Below, piece by piece: positions 36,259-45,118 of a stretch of DNA of 64,000 bases (within the stretch, counting starts at the first letter, position 1; every line of letters starts with the position of its first letter). The notes under the pieces were generated by a model. That model saw nothing but the letters and a program-made list of their open reading frames with translations, did no database searches and had not been told where the DNA came from. Source of the stretch: Bacteroidales bacterium (GTDB lineage Bacteria > Bacteroidota > Bacteroidia > Bacteroidales > UBA932); the NCBI GenBank assembly GCA_024402115.1, contig JAKSJQ010000001.1, positions 62,001 to 126,000 on the forward strand, given 5' to 3'. Both the position numbers and the translations under genes were made by a program.

Positions 36259-38571
36259 ATGAACAGGATAAAACTGATATTCATGCTGTCATTCACCGTC
36301 GTGCTTACCTGTATGTCGGTGTCACTACCTGCTGCATCTTCGGATCCCGATTTCTGGGCCGGGCAGCCTGAATCTGTCTCGAAACGCTATTCCCAGGCAT
36401 ACAGACACCACAACGAGGACTGGGTCCTCGACTTCGCCGACACCCTCGACATGCTGGGCAGGTCTTCCGGCCGGAAGGAGTACGACTTCTATGCGGCGCA
36501 GCTGCGCTGCCACTACGCCTTCAACGCGAAGGACTCCGCATCGTTCTTTCTCTACAGCGAAAAGACCCGTGACCTGGCCATGAGGCTGGGCTTCACAAAG
36601 TCCTTCTTTGCTGAAATGATGAATGTGGTCGGATTCTACATGAACTCCAACCAGAACAGAAAGGCGCGCGAGATGGCGTCCGCCCTTGTCTCGGAGGCTG
36701 AGCGTCAGGGCAACGCGGAAGGTCTGCAGATGGGCCACTATGCGCTCGGAACGCTCTATGCCAGCTACGGCGATGACGCGAAGTCCACGACATACTTCCT
36801 CAAGGCCCTGCACTATCTGGACAGCAAATCCGATTCCTACGAGTCCTCCAAGGCCCAGCTGTATTCTCTGATAGCGTTCAACTTCTTCGAGTCGAAGGAG
36901 TATGTGACGGCGCTGGAGTACTGCGACCTGCATGATGCCTGCGGAGAGTTCGACTACGACATCGAGGCCTGCCGTGCGCTATGCTGCTACTACATGCAGG
37001 ACTATGACGGCTTCACCCGCAATGCGGAGATATACCTTGCGAAGGGTGCCAGCACATCGGTCTCGTACGATTACTACAGCGCATGGCTGCAGATACTGCT
37101 GTATGCGGTTGGCGGAGAGTACGACAAGGCGATGGAGCTTTCCGACCAGCTTGCCGACGACGGCGACATATACTCGGCCAAGTCGGAGGTCTACAAGCAG
37201 CAGGGTGACTGGCAGAAGGCTTTCGAGTGCCAGGAAAGATGCTCGGACTATCTCAAGGACATGAGGGAGGCCATGTTCCTCGAAGACATGGAGCAGATGG
37301 ACAGGGAGATGACGGATCTGGTCGACCTGAACAACAAGGACCACGACATCCTGGTCCTCCATTTCGTCCTCTACCTGGCCGGAGTCATCCTGCTTGCCGC
37401 ATTCGTCCTGTTTTTCTTCATCATCAAGCATCACAGGGAGGTCGTGAGCCTTCAGAACCGCCAGCTGGAGAGGTCCAGGCAGTATTTCTCCCTCGTCGAC
37501 AACGCTCCTTTCGGCTATTCAAAGGCAAGGCTGATATACGGTCCTGACGGCAAGGTGAAAGACTATGTGACCTTCGAGGTGAACAAGGTGCTGAAGAGGT
37601 CTTTCCTGAACAATGACTACGTGATAGGCACGAGGACCATCGTGGAATCGTATCCGGAATCAAGCCCCGTGCTGCTCGAGCAGATCAACAGGGGTATAGA
37701 GGAGAATCTTCCATACATCCGTTTCACCTTCCACCTCGTCGAGTTCGACCGCCATTACGAGACCTTCATCATCTTCGACGGCACCGACACAATCCAGATC
37801 ATAAGCCTCAACACCACTGACGTGATCAAGTACCGTGAGCAGCTCGAGGCGACCAACGCGATGCTCCGGGAGGCGAAGGAGGCGGCGGAGAAGTCGGAGA
37901 AGGTGAAGACCAGGTTCGTGCAGAACATGAGCCACGAAATCCGCACTCCTCTGAACGCGATCGTGGGATTCTCCCAGCTTCTCGGCCTTCCTGACGGCAT
38001 GGTTTCGGAACAGGAGAAGCAGGAATACTCGACCTACATCACTGCGAATTCGGACCTCCTCACCATGCTGATTAACGACATACTCGACATGGGTGACATC
38101 GATTCGGGCAACTACAGCGTGACCATGGCTCCGGCCCGCTGCAACAGCATCTGCCAGGCCGCGGTCAACACCACGATAACGAGAGCCCATCCGGGCGTGC
38201 AGATGTACGTGGAGTCCGAGCTGGATGACGACTTCACCATAGTCACCGACTACAGGCGTGTCCAGCAGGTTCTGATCAACTTCCTGACGAATGCCTGCAA
38301 GAATACCGTCAGTGGCAGCATAGTCCTCCGCTGCACGGACAGGGAAGTTCCCGGGAAGCTCACGTTCTCCGTCACCGACACTGGATGCGGTGTGCCTGAG
38401 GAGAAGGCCGAGATCATATTCGAGCGCTTCTCGAAGCTCGACCAGTTCAAGCCGGGTTCGGGTCTCGGACTGAATATCTGCCGCGATATCGCCGAGCGTC
38501 TCGGAGGCGATATCGGCCTCGACAAGTCCTATACCGGCGGCGCCAGGTTCTATCTGAATCTGCCTCTCTGA
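36259..38571 (+). CDS. TPR-sensor membrane histidine kinase
   Basis: This 770-residue sensor kinase has a signal-like N-terminus (NRIKLIFMLSFTVVLTCMSV). A periplasmic helical region of about 330 residues reads like TPR repeats (ALGTLYASYGDDAKSTTYFLKAL). One transmembrane helix near residues 365-388 (LHFVLYLAGVILLAAFVLFFF) is followed by a PAS-like linker and a kinase core. The core has the H-box MSHEIRTPLNAIVGF (phospho-acceptor His near residue 559), N-box NACKN, and G-boxes DTGCGVPEE and GSGLGL. No receiver or DNA-binding domain is fused, and no response regulator lies next to it. The ATG at 36259 was preferred to GTG at 36244. The signal is unknown. Confidence 0.88.
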   Translation: MNRIKLIFMLSFTVVLTCMSVSLPAASSDPDFWAGQPESVSKRYSQAYRHHNEDWVLDFADTLDMLGRSSGRKEYDFYAAQLRCHYAFNAKDSASFFLYSEKTRDLAMRLGFTKSFFAEMMNVVGFYMNSNQNRKAREMASALVSEAERQGNAEGLQMGHYALGTLYASYGDDAKSTTYFLKALHYLDSKSDSYESSKAQLYSLIAFNFFESKEYVTALEYCDLHDACGEFDYDIEACRALCCYYMQDYDGFTRNAEIYLAKGASTSVSYDYYSAWLQILLYAVGGEYDKAMELSDQLADDGDIYSAKSEVYKQQGDWQKAFECQERCSDYLKDMREAMFLEDMEQMDREMTDLVDLNNKDHDILVLHFVLYLAGVILLAAFVLFFFIIKHHREVVSLQNRQLERSRQYFSLVDNAPFGYSKARLIYGPDGKVKDYVTFEVNKVLKRSFLNNDYVIGTRTIVESYPESSPVLLEQINRGIEENLPYIRFTFHLVEFDRHYETFIIFDGTDTIQIISLNTTDVIKYREQLEATNAMLREAKEAAEKSEKVKTRFVQNMSHEIRTPLNAIVGFSQLLGLPDGMVSEQEKQEYSTYITANSDLLTMLINDILDMGDIDSGNYSVTMAPARCNSICQAAVNTTITRAHPGVQMYVESELDDDFTIVTDYRRVQQVLINFLTNACKNTVSGSIVLRCTDREVPGKLTFSVTDTGCGVPEEKAEIIFERFSKLDQFKPGSGLGLNICRDIAERLGGDIGLDKSYTGGARFYLNLPL

Positions 38572-38588
38572 TTTTCAGCGATTTTTCG

Positions 38589-38596
38589 TAACTTTG
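38589..38596 (+). promoter_or_regulatory. -7 promoter element before the glycosyltransferase gene
   Basis: TAACTTTG is an exact TAxxTTTG match only 7 bases before the ATG at 38604, implying a very short leader. Confidence 0.45.
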
Positions 38597-38603
38597 GCGC
38601 TTT

Positions 38604-39899
38604 ATGGACAAGCGCGTTCTCATCATATCGTATTATTGGCCGCCGACAGGCGGTTCCGGAGTCCAGAGATGGGTGAAATTCTCCCGTTATCTGCCGTCAG
38701 AGGGATGGCAGCCGGTGGTCTATACGCCGTCGAATCCGGAGATGATCACGGTGGATGAGAGCCTTGCGTCTGAGATACCTGCAGAGGTCGAGGTGATAAG
38801 ACGTCCCATATTCGAGCCGTATGAGATCTACCGCAGGCTCAGCGGCAGGAAGGGTGGGGCCCAGAAGGGTGAGGTCAATCCCATCAATGCCGGGAAGAAG
38901 AGCCTCGGACAGAAGCTTGCCCTCTTCGTGAGGGGCAATTTCTTCATCCCGGACCCACGCTGTTTCTGGGTGGGACCGTCGGTAAGATATCTGAAGAACT
39001 ATCTGAAGGAGCATCCCGTGGACGTGATAGTCAGCACGGGGCCGCCCCATTCGATGCATCTGATCGCGAGGAAGCTTTCGCTCGCGACCGGCACACCGTG
39101 GATCGCGGACTTCCGCGACCCGTGGACGAAGATGTTCTACTTCAAGCATCTCGGCCTGACCGCATTCTCTGCCCGTAGGCACCGCAAGCTTGAGAGCAAG
39201 GTGTTGGATGACGCTACCGTCGTGGTGGCCGTGTCTCCGCTCGTGCGCGACGAATTCGTTTCCATGACCAGGACCCCCGTCGAGCTGATAACCAACGGCT
39301 ATGACGGAAACGACGCCGTGGAGGTCGAGCCGGACGGATTCTTCAACATCACCCACACCGGACTCTTCGCTGCCGACGGCATTCCGGAGACACTCTGGGA
39401 GGTGCTTGCGGAGAAGGTCGCAGCCGACGAGGTCTTTGCCGACAGGCTGAGGATAAGGCTGGTCGGGAAGACAGACGCCGCCGTTCTTGCCTCGATAGAA
39501 GCCGCAGGTCTCGCAGACAAGCTCGTGAACCTTGGCTATCAGCCTCACAAGCTGGCTGTCGAGGAGCAGGCAAGAGCCTCCATACTCATGCTTCCTCTCA
39601 GGAAGGAGCCTGAATACAAGGCCGTCCTCCCGGGCAAGCTTTTCGAATATCTTGCTGCGCGCAGGCCTATACTCGGCATCGGACAGCCGGACGGAGCCAT
39701 GGCCAGAATAGTCGCAGACACGAATACGGGCGAGACCGCCGACTGGAACGACAAGGCTGCTATGAAGGCCTTCGTCGACAGACACTGGGAAGCCTTCCGC
39801 CAGGGAAGGACTCTCTATGACGGCAGGGATGTATCCGAATACTCCCGCCGCTCCCTTACGCGCCGAATGGCCGAACTAATGAACAGAATCGCAAAATGA
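38604..39899 (+). CDS. GT4-like glycosyltransferase
   Basis: This 431-residue cytoplasmic glycosyltransferase of the GT-B fold opens with VLIISYYWPPTGGSGVQRWVK, a common start of GT4 family members in surface polysaccharide loci. The second Rossmann domain has RIRLVGKTDAAVL and the nucleotide-sugar region ILMLPLRKEPEYKAVLPGKLFEYLAARRP, which includes the EX7E-like area. Donor and acceptor cannot be read from the sequence. It overlaps the YfhO-like gene by four bases (ATGA), so both proteins probably work together on an envelope glycan or glycolipid. Confidence 0.8.
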   Translation: MDKRVLIISYYWPPTGGSGVQRWVKFSRYLPSEGWQPVVYTPSNPEMITVDESLASEIPAEVEVIRRPIFEPYEIYRRLSGRKGGAQKGEVNPINAGKKSLGQKLALFVRGNFFIPDPRCFWVGPSVRYLKNYLKEHPVDVIVSTGPPHSMHLIARKLSLATGTPWIADFRDPWTKMFYFKHLGLTAFSARRHRKLESKVLDDATVVVAVSPLVRDEFVSMTRTPVELITNGYDGNDAVEVEPDGFFNITHTGLFAADGIPETLWEVLAEKVAADEVFADRLRIRLVGKTDAAVLASIEAAGLADKLVNLGYQPHKLAVEEQARASILMLPLRKEPEYKAVLPGKLFEYLAARRPILGIGQPDGAMARIVADTNTGETADWNDKAAMKAFVDRHWEAFRQGRTLYDGRDVSEYSRRSLTRRMAELMNRIAK

Positions 39900-42424
39900 A
39901 CAGACAGATCAAGCAGTTCCTCACATATCTGGGGATAGTCGTTTTCTTCCTCGTGATTTCCTACGCATTCGTGCCGCAGGTGCTTGGCGGCAAGATCGTG
40001 AACCAGTCCGACATCTCAGGATGGACCGGAATGACCCATGAGATCAGCCAGCACAACGCAGCGCATCCGGACGACCCTACCTACTGGACCAACTCCATGT
40101 TCGGCGGCATGCCCACCGTCACCATGTACGACAAGTTCGAGGGCGACCTCACCAACCCTCTCTACAAGCTTCTTCTGCTTGGCAAGAGGCCGGCGACCTA
40201 TCTTTTCGTCGCACTCCTTGGAGCCTTCCTGCTCATGCTCTCGATGGGAATCAACCGTTTCCTCGCGGTCGGCGGCGCAATCGCGGTGGCCTTCTGTTCA
40301 TACAATTTCCAGATCATACAGGTCGGACACAACACCAAGATGCAGGCGATAGCCTTCTTCCCTTGGGTGCTCGCGGCCATGATATATACCTACCGCAGCG
40401 CCTTTTCCGACGGGAAGAAAGGCTGGCTGTGGAAGGTGCTTCCCGGCAGCGCGCTCTTCGGACTTGCGCTCAGCTTCCAGATCAAGGCGAACCATCCGCA
40501 GATCACATGGTATCTCGCAACCTGCGTCGTAATGGCTGCCCTCGCCGAGTTCGTGACCGTTCTGATGGACAGGAAGGACCTCAAGGACAAGCTTGTGCGC
40601 TTCTTCTCCGCATCGGCTCTGCTTCTGGTGCTGGGAATCGCGGGTATCGCGACCAATGCGAACAAGCTCATCCCGACCTACGACTACTCGAAGGCCACCA
40701 TGCGTGGTGGTTCAGAGCTCGGACAGTCTGACGGCTCCAAGGGAAGCAAGGGACTCGACCTCGACTATGCGACCGCATGGTCATACGGAATAGGAGAGAC
40801 TCCGAACCTGATGATCGCGAACTACAATGGCGGTTCGTCGGCAGGCGAGCTCTCGGCTGATTCCCAGACCGCGAAGGTGCTCAAGCAGTATGGCTACAGC
40901 GGCAAGAACCTCAAGGACACGCTCAAGGCCATGCCTCTTTACTGGGGCCCTCAGCCTTTCACCGCTGGCCCTATGTACATGGGCGCCATCTCCGTCTTCC
41001 TCTTCGTCCTCGGACTCTTCCTGTGCAAGGGCAAGGAGAAATGGTGGATGCTCGCGGCGACCGTGTTCGCTGTGCTCCTGGGATGGGGTAACCACATGAT
41101 GTGGTTCACCAAGCTCTGCTTCGACATCCTTCCGATGTACAATAAGTTCAGGACCGTGTCCATGTCCCTTGTCGTGCTCCAGGTGACCATCCCTCTGCTG
41201 GGATTCTACGCGCTGGACCGCATACTCAAGGGTGAACACAGCTGGGCAGAAGTCAAGAAGGCCGGCATCATCTCGCTGGTCCTCACAGCCGGCTTCTGCG
41301 CGCTTTCGCTCCTCATCCCTTCGCTTGCGGGAGACTTCGTGTCAGCGGCGGACGCTCAGCTTCCTGAACAGCTCGTAGCGGCTATCCAGGCCGACCGAAT
41401 CGCGCTTCTTCGTCACGACGCCCTCATCTCACTCGTGCTCATACTCGTCGCTGCCGGCCTGATCGCATGGGCTTGCATGGCTAAGGACGAGACTCGCGGA
41501 AAACGCGTGACCACAGCTGCGGCAGTCATCTGCCTGCTCATCCTCGCAGACCTCTTCGTCACAGGCAAGAGGTATCTTAATGCCGATCATTTCATCAGCC
41601 CTAAGGACTTCTCCAGCCAGTTCGAGGCGCGTGCCGTGGACCAGATGATACTCGAGGATGACGATCCTGACTACAGGGTGCTCGACATGAGCGTGAACAC
41701 CTTCAACGACTCTCACCCTTCATACTGGCACAAGACCATAGGCGGCTACAGCCCTGCGAAGATGCAGCGTTATCAGGATCTCATCGACCACTATATCACC
41801 AGGGAAATGAACGCGATCGTGAAGGTTGCGAACGAGACCCAGACCGTATCAGGCGTCACCGAGAACTTCCCTCAGACTCCGGTGCTGAACATGCTCAACA
41901 CCAAGTATGTCGTACTTCAGGATGACGTGCCTCCAGTAGTCAACAGCCACGCCTACGGTAACTGCTGGTTCGTGGACGGACTTATCCTCGCGGACAATGC
42001 GGACGAGGAGCTGACCCTTCTCGGCGCTGTCGACCTCAGGTCCACCGCCATCGTCAGGAGGGAGGATGCCGTTGAGGTTCCCGAGAGCGGATGGGACATC
42101 TACGATGCCGACGAGATACGCCTTGTGAGCTACGCGGCGAACGAACTCCACTATGCATACAGGACCAGCGTTCCTAGAGTAGCTGTCTTCAGCGAGGTAT
42201 ACTATCCTGGCTGGGTTTCCGATCAGGTAGAGCTTTTCCGTGCAGACTGGACCCTGCGCGCGGCCATGGTTCCTGCCGGAGAAGGCGAGATCGTGATGAG
42301 GTTTGAGCCTCAGTCATACAAAAGGGGAGAGAACATCTCGAGGGCAAGCTCTATCCTGCTTCTCCTCGTTCTCCTGGCCTCTTTGGTGGCCCCGGTGGCC
42401 GCTTGTAAAAGAGACGAACAATAG
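39896..42424 (+). CDS. YfhO-family polytopic membrane protein
   Basis: This 842-residue inner-membrane protein has about twelve helices in its first two thirds. The large loop after helix 1 contains QHNAAHPDDPTYWTNSMFGG, a pattern seen in YfhO and related GT-C-like proteins of Bacteroidota. A soluble C-terminal region (about residues 560-790, HKTIGGYSPAKMQRYQDLID; FSEVYYPGWVSDQVELFRAD) is followed by a last helix. YfhO proteins are thought to take part in glycosylating teichoic acids or other envelope polymers in other phyla; here the substrate is unknown. It directly follows the GT4-like gene. The promoter of the pigment cluster begins inside its 3' end. Confidence 0.75.
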   Translation: MNRQIKQFLTYLGIVVFFLVISYAFVPQVLGGKIVNQSDISGWTGMTHEISQHNAAHPDDPTYWTNSMFGGMPTVTMYDKFEGDLTNPLYKLLLLGKRPATYLFVALLGAFLLMLSMGINRFLAVGGAIAVAFCSYNFQIIQVGHNTKMQAIAFFPWVLAAMIYTYRSAFSDGKKGWLWKVLPGSALFGLALSFQIKANHPQITWYLATCVVMAALAEFVTVLMDRKDLKDKLVRFFSASALLLVLGIAGIATNANKLIPTYDYSKATMRGGSELGQSDGSKGSKGLDLDYATAWSYGIGETPNLMIANYNGGSSAGELSADSQTAKVLKQYGYSGKNLKDTLKAMPLYWGPQPFTAGPMYMGAISVFLFVLGLFLCKGKEKWWMLAATVFAVLLGWGNHMMWFTKLCFDILPMYNKFRTVSMSLVVLQVTIPLLGFYALDRILKGEHSWAEVKKAGIISLVLTAGFCALSLLIPSLAGDFVSAADAQLPEQLVAAIQADRIALLRHDALISLVLILVAAGLIAWACMAKDETRGKRVTTAAAVICLLILADLFVTGKRYLNADHFISPKDFSSQFEARAVDQMILEDDDPDYRVLDMSVNTFNDSHPSYWHKTIGGYSPAKMQRYQDLIDHYITREMNAIVKVANETQTVSGVTENFPQTPVLNMLNTKYVVLQDDVPPVVNSHAYGNCWFVDGLILADNADEELTLLGAVDLRSTAIVRREDAVEVPESGWDIYDADEIRLVSYAANELHYAYRTSVPRVAVFSEVYYPGWVSDQVELFRADWTLRAAMVPAGEGEIVMRFEPQSYKRGENISRASSILLLLVLLASLVAPVAACKRDEQ

Positions 42425-42433
42425 TTAACTTTG
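42403..42433 (+). promoter_or_regulatory. Promoter of the aryl-polyene operon
   Basis: TTG at 42403-42405, then 20 bases, then TAACTTTG at 42426-42433 match the Bacteroidota consensus (TTG, 19-21 bases, TAxxTTTG) at both elements. The first operon ATG is at 42453. The -33 element lies within the end of the preceding gene. Confidence 0.65.
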
Positions 42434-42452
42434 TATATTTAACTGCATTCAG

Positions 42453-43553
42453 ATGAATCTTTCACCAGCGCTTGAAAAGGCATACACGAAGGAACAGCTT
42501 TCCGCAAAGGAGGCACAGCGACTCGCCGAGTACATAGCATTCGGCCCGATCGTGTTCCAGACCAGCCGACTCATGCTGAAATTCGGCATCCTCGACCTTC
42601 TTCGCGACAGCGAGGAGGGTATGACCATGGAGCAGCTTGCGAAGGCTACCGGCCTGTCGGACTATGCCGTGAAGGTGCTCCTCGAGGGCTCGCTCTCGAT
42701 AGGAACCGTACTCGTGGACAAGGACAGCGAAAGATTCACCCTTTCCAAGGCCGGATGGTTCCTTGCAACCAGCGAGATGACCAGGGTCAACATGGAATTC
42801 AACCACGACGTGAACTACGAAGGATTGTTCAGGCTCGAGGAATCCCTGCTCGAGGGACGTCCTGCTGGTCTGGAGCATTTCGGCAGCTGGCCGACCATCT
42901 ACGAGGGCCTTTCTTCTCTCCCTGAGCAGGTGCAGAAGAGCTGGTTCGGATTCGACCACTTCTATTCCGACCATTCCTTCGATGCCGCTCTTGACGTCAT
43001 CTTCTCCGACAAGGTCGACAATCTCCTTGACGTGGGTGGAAACACCGGCAAGTGGGCACTGCGCTGCGTGGACCGTGACGAGAACGTGAATGTGACCATA
43101 GTGGATCTCCCACAGCAGCTCGGCCTCATGAGGAAGAACGTGGAAGGAAAGAAGGGTGCGGACAGGATACACGGCTACGGCATGAATCTTCTGGACCGCA
43201 GCCAGAGTTTCCCTACCGACAAGGAATACGACGTGATCTGGATGAGCCAGTTCCTGGACTGCTTCGGCGAGGATGAGATCGTCAGCATACTCTCGCGTGC
43301 GAAGGCGTCCATGGGAGCGGACACGAGACTCTGCATAATGGAGACCTTCTGGGACAGGCAGAAATTTGAGACGGCTGCGTTCTGTCTCACCATGACCAGC
43401 CTCTATTTCACTGCGCTGGCCAACGGAAACAGCAAGATGTATCACTCCGAGGACATGGCCCGTCTGGCCGAGAAGGCCGGACTCGTCGTCGAGAATATCT
43501 ACGACCACCTCGGTCCTGGAGGACACAGTATCATGGTTTGCAAACAGTATTAG
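42453..43553 (+). CDS. SAM-dependent O-methyltransferase of the aryl-polyene cluster
   Basis: This 366-residue methyltransferase has an N-terminal winged-helix dimerisation region (about residues 25-110, with LMLKFGILDLLRDSEEGMTM). A Rossmann domain follows whose motif I reads LLDVGGNTGKWAL near residue 193, then VDLPQQLGLM and YDVIWMSQFLDCF. It resembles small-molecule O-methyltransferases; aryl polyene clusters usually carry one, and it may modify the aryl head group. It is the first gene of the operon, five bases before the first carrier protein. The substrate is inferred from context only. Confidence 0.82.
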   Translation: MNLSPALEKAYTKEQLSAKEAQRLAEYIAFGPIVFQTSRLMLKFGILDLLRDSEEGMTMEQLAKATGLSDYAVKVLLEGSLSIGTVLVDKDSERFTLSKAGWFLATSEMTRVNMEFNHDVNYEGLFRLEESLLEGRPAGLEHFGSWPTIYEGLSSLPEQVQKSWFGFDHFYSDHSFDAALDVIFSDKVDNLLDVGGNTGKWALRCVDRDENVNVTIVDLPQQLGLMRKNVEGKKGADRIHGYGMNLLDRSQSFPTDKEYDVIWMSQFLDCFGEDEIVSILSRAKASMGADTRLCIMETFWDRQKFETAAFCLTMTSLYFTALANGNSKMYHSEDMARLAEKAGLVVENIYDHLGPGGHSIMVCKQY

Positions 43554-43557
43554 AATT

Positions 43558-43800
43558 ATGGATATCAAGGAAATTGAAGCAAAGGTGAGGGCATTCCTCA
43601 TCGACGAACTCGAGATCGACGAAGACAAGATCTACGATGATTCAAGGCTCAAGGAGGACATGGGCATCGACAGCCTCGAGGTTGTGGACGTCGTCGTTCT
43701 CGTCGAGCAGACTTTCGGAATCAAGATGAAGAACGAGGACTTCAAGGTCGTCAAGACTTTCGGCCAGTTCTGCGCATTCATCGCCGAGAAGCTCGCGTAA
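43558..43800 (+). CDS. Acyl carrier protein 1 of the aryl-polyene cluster
   Basis: This 80-residue acidic four-helix carrier protein has the phosphopantetheine site GIDSLEVVD (Ser39). In such systems the growing polyene chain is held as a thioester on this arm. It is distinct from the second carrier protein at 46799, which has GLDSIDALEL. Two carriers of different sequence are also found in characterised aryl polyene clusters. It lies directly behind the methyltransferase gene and seven bases before the acyltransferase gene. No phosphopantetheinyl transferase gene lies in the cluster, so activation must come from elsewhere. Confidence 0.92.
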   Translation: MDIKEIEAKVRAFLIDELEIDEDKIYDDSRLKEDMGIDSLEVVDVVVLVEQTFGIKMKNEDFKVVKTFGQFCAFIAEKLA

Positions 43801-43806
43801 CCAGCG

Positions 43807-44706
43807 GTGGCGGAGCTTGATCATAGCCAGTGGAAGGGTACCACGGGCGGAACGACCTGGATGCAGAAGACACTCGTCGTCCTTTTCAGGGTCGTGCCGG
43901 TCGAGGTTCTCTATGCCGTGATGGGCGTTGTGATACTCTTCTACATGATCTTCAACCGCCAGGGTTACCTGAGTTCATACCATTGGTTCAGGAGGCGTTT
44001 CGGCTTCGGACCCCTCAAGGCCTTTGCGGGAGTGTACCGCAACCACTTCGTGTTCGGTCAGGTCATACTCGACCGTTTCGCGATGTATGCTGGCAAGACC
44101 TTCCGCTTCGACTTCGACGGAAAGGAGAAGTTCGACGCCCTTGCCGCTGGAGAATCGGGATTCATGATGGTCAGTTCCCATGTGGGCAACTATGAGCTTG
44201 CCGGATACTCGCTCCCGACAGGAGGACGCAAGTTCAACGCACTGGTATTCGCCGGCGAGACCGAGACCGTCATGAAGAACAGGAACATCATGTTCGGAAG
44301 CAATTCCATCTCGATGATTCCCATGGCCGAGGACATGTCCCATATCTTCGCGCTCAGCTGCGCACTCTCCGACGGGGAGATCGTGAGCATGCCCGGGGAC
44401 AGGATCTTCGGATCGCAGAAGTCGGTTAGGTGCAGCTTCATGGGCAAGGATGCCGATTTCCCCATGGGCCCTTTCGCCCTCGCAGTCCAGAGGAACGTGC
44501 CGGCGCTCGCGGCCTTCGTGATGAAGACCGGTTCGAGGAGCTATCGCGTCATCCTTCGCGAGCTGGGTTGGGGCGATGCCGAAGGGAAGGCAGGGAAAAT
44601 TCAGCGCATGGCATCGGGATTCGCTGCTGAGCTGGAGAAGGTGATGGGCCAGTTCCCATACCAATGGTTCAATTATTTTGACTTCTGGAAAGAAGATGAG
44701 AATTGA
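43807..44706 (+). CDS. LpxL/HtrB-like lipid acyltransferase
   Basis: This 299-residue membrane-associated acyltransferase of the lipid A acyltransferase (LpxL/HtrB) family has a single N-terminal hydrophobic segment (VVPVEVLYAVMGVVILFYMIF). The catalytic HX4E motif is SSHVGNYE (His125, Glu130), and later segments MPGDRIFGSQKSV and MGKDADFPMGPFALA match the family. In aryl polyene clusters such enzymes probably join the polyene acyl chain, or a fatty acid, to a lipid anchor. The start is a GTG at 43807 without a clear ribosome site; the N-terminal W.G.T.G.TW pattern supports it. It overlaps the next gene by 11 bases. Confidence 0.85.
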   Translation: MAELDHSQWKGTTGGTTWMQKTLVVLFRVVPVEVLYAVMGVVILFYMIFNRQGYLSSYHWFRRRFGFGPLKAFAGVYRNHFVFGQVILDRFAMYAGKTFRFDFDGKEKFDALAAGESGFMMVSSHVGNYELAGYSLPTGGRKFNALVFAGETETVMKNRNIMFGSNSISMIPMAEDMSHIFALSCALSDGEIVSMPGDRIFGSQKSVRCSFMGKDADFPMGPFALAVQRNVPALAAFVMKTGSRSYRVILRELGWGDAEGKAGKIQRMASGFAAELEKVMGQFPYQWFNYFDFWKEDEN

Positions 44707-45118
44707 TGAGATTGACATACTCGAAGTGCTTCCTCAGCGCCCTCCGTTCTGCTTCGTGGACCGGATGCTGAGCTACGAGGAGCCCGACATCGTGACTGAG
44801 TACACGGTGAAGGAGGACTGTGTCTTCCTCGAGCAGGGGCAGATGCGTGCCTCCGGCCTCGTGGAGGTGATGGCTCAGTCCAGCGCAGCGAGAGTAGGCT
44901 ACATCAATAAGTTCATCAAGAAGCTTGACGTGAACGTAGGCTTCATCGGAAGCGTCAAGGGACTGAAGATATACAGATGTCCTCTCTTGGGCGAGACCAT
45001 GGTCACCAAGGTGGAACTCAAGCAGGAGATATTCTCGATCTCGATGGTACAGGCAACGGTCTGCATTGGGGGCGAGAAGATAGCGGAAGCAACATTGAAG
45101 ACCGTTGAGGTAGAATGA
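44696..45118 (+). CDS. Hot-dog 3-hydroxyacyl-ACP dehydratase subunit lacking the catalytic His
   Basis: This 140-residue hot-dog protein is related to FabZ and COG4706. It keeps the FabZ-like VLPQRPPFCFVDR start and the central-helix motif LVEVMAQ with the catalytic acid Glu57. The HFPG histidine loop is replaced by FLEQGQMRASG, so the catalytic His is missing. The dehydratase at 49899 has the opposite pattern, which suggests that the two form one heterodimeric active site (ApeI:ApeP-like). The ATG at 44696 is used; an upstream TTG in the track of the previous gene is unlikely. It overlaps the acyltransferase end and, by four bases, the ketosynthase start. Confidence 0.82.
   Translation: MRIDEIDILEVLPQRPPFCFVDRMLSYEEPDIVTEYTVKEDCVFLEQGQMRASGLVEVMAQSSAARVGYINKFIKKLDVNVGFIGSVKGLKIYRCPLLGETMVTKVELKQEIFSISMVQATVCIGGEKIAEATLKTVEVE

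Noticed and set aside
42462..43628. 388-codon minus-strand frame opposite the methyltransferase
   Set aside because: An antisense shadow produced by GC-rich codons; the plus-strand protein has clear methyltransferase motifs.
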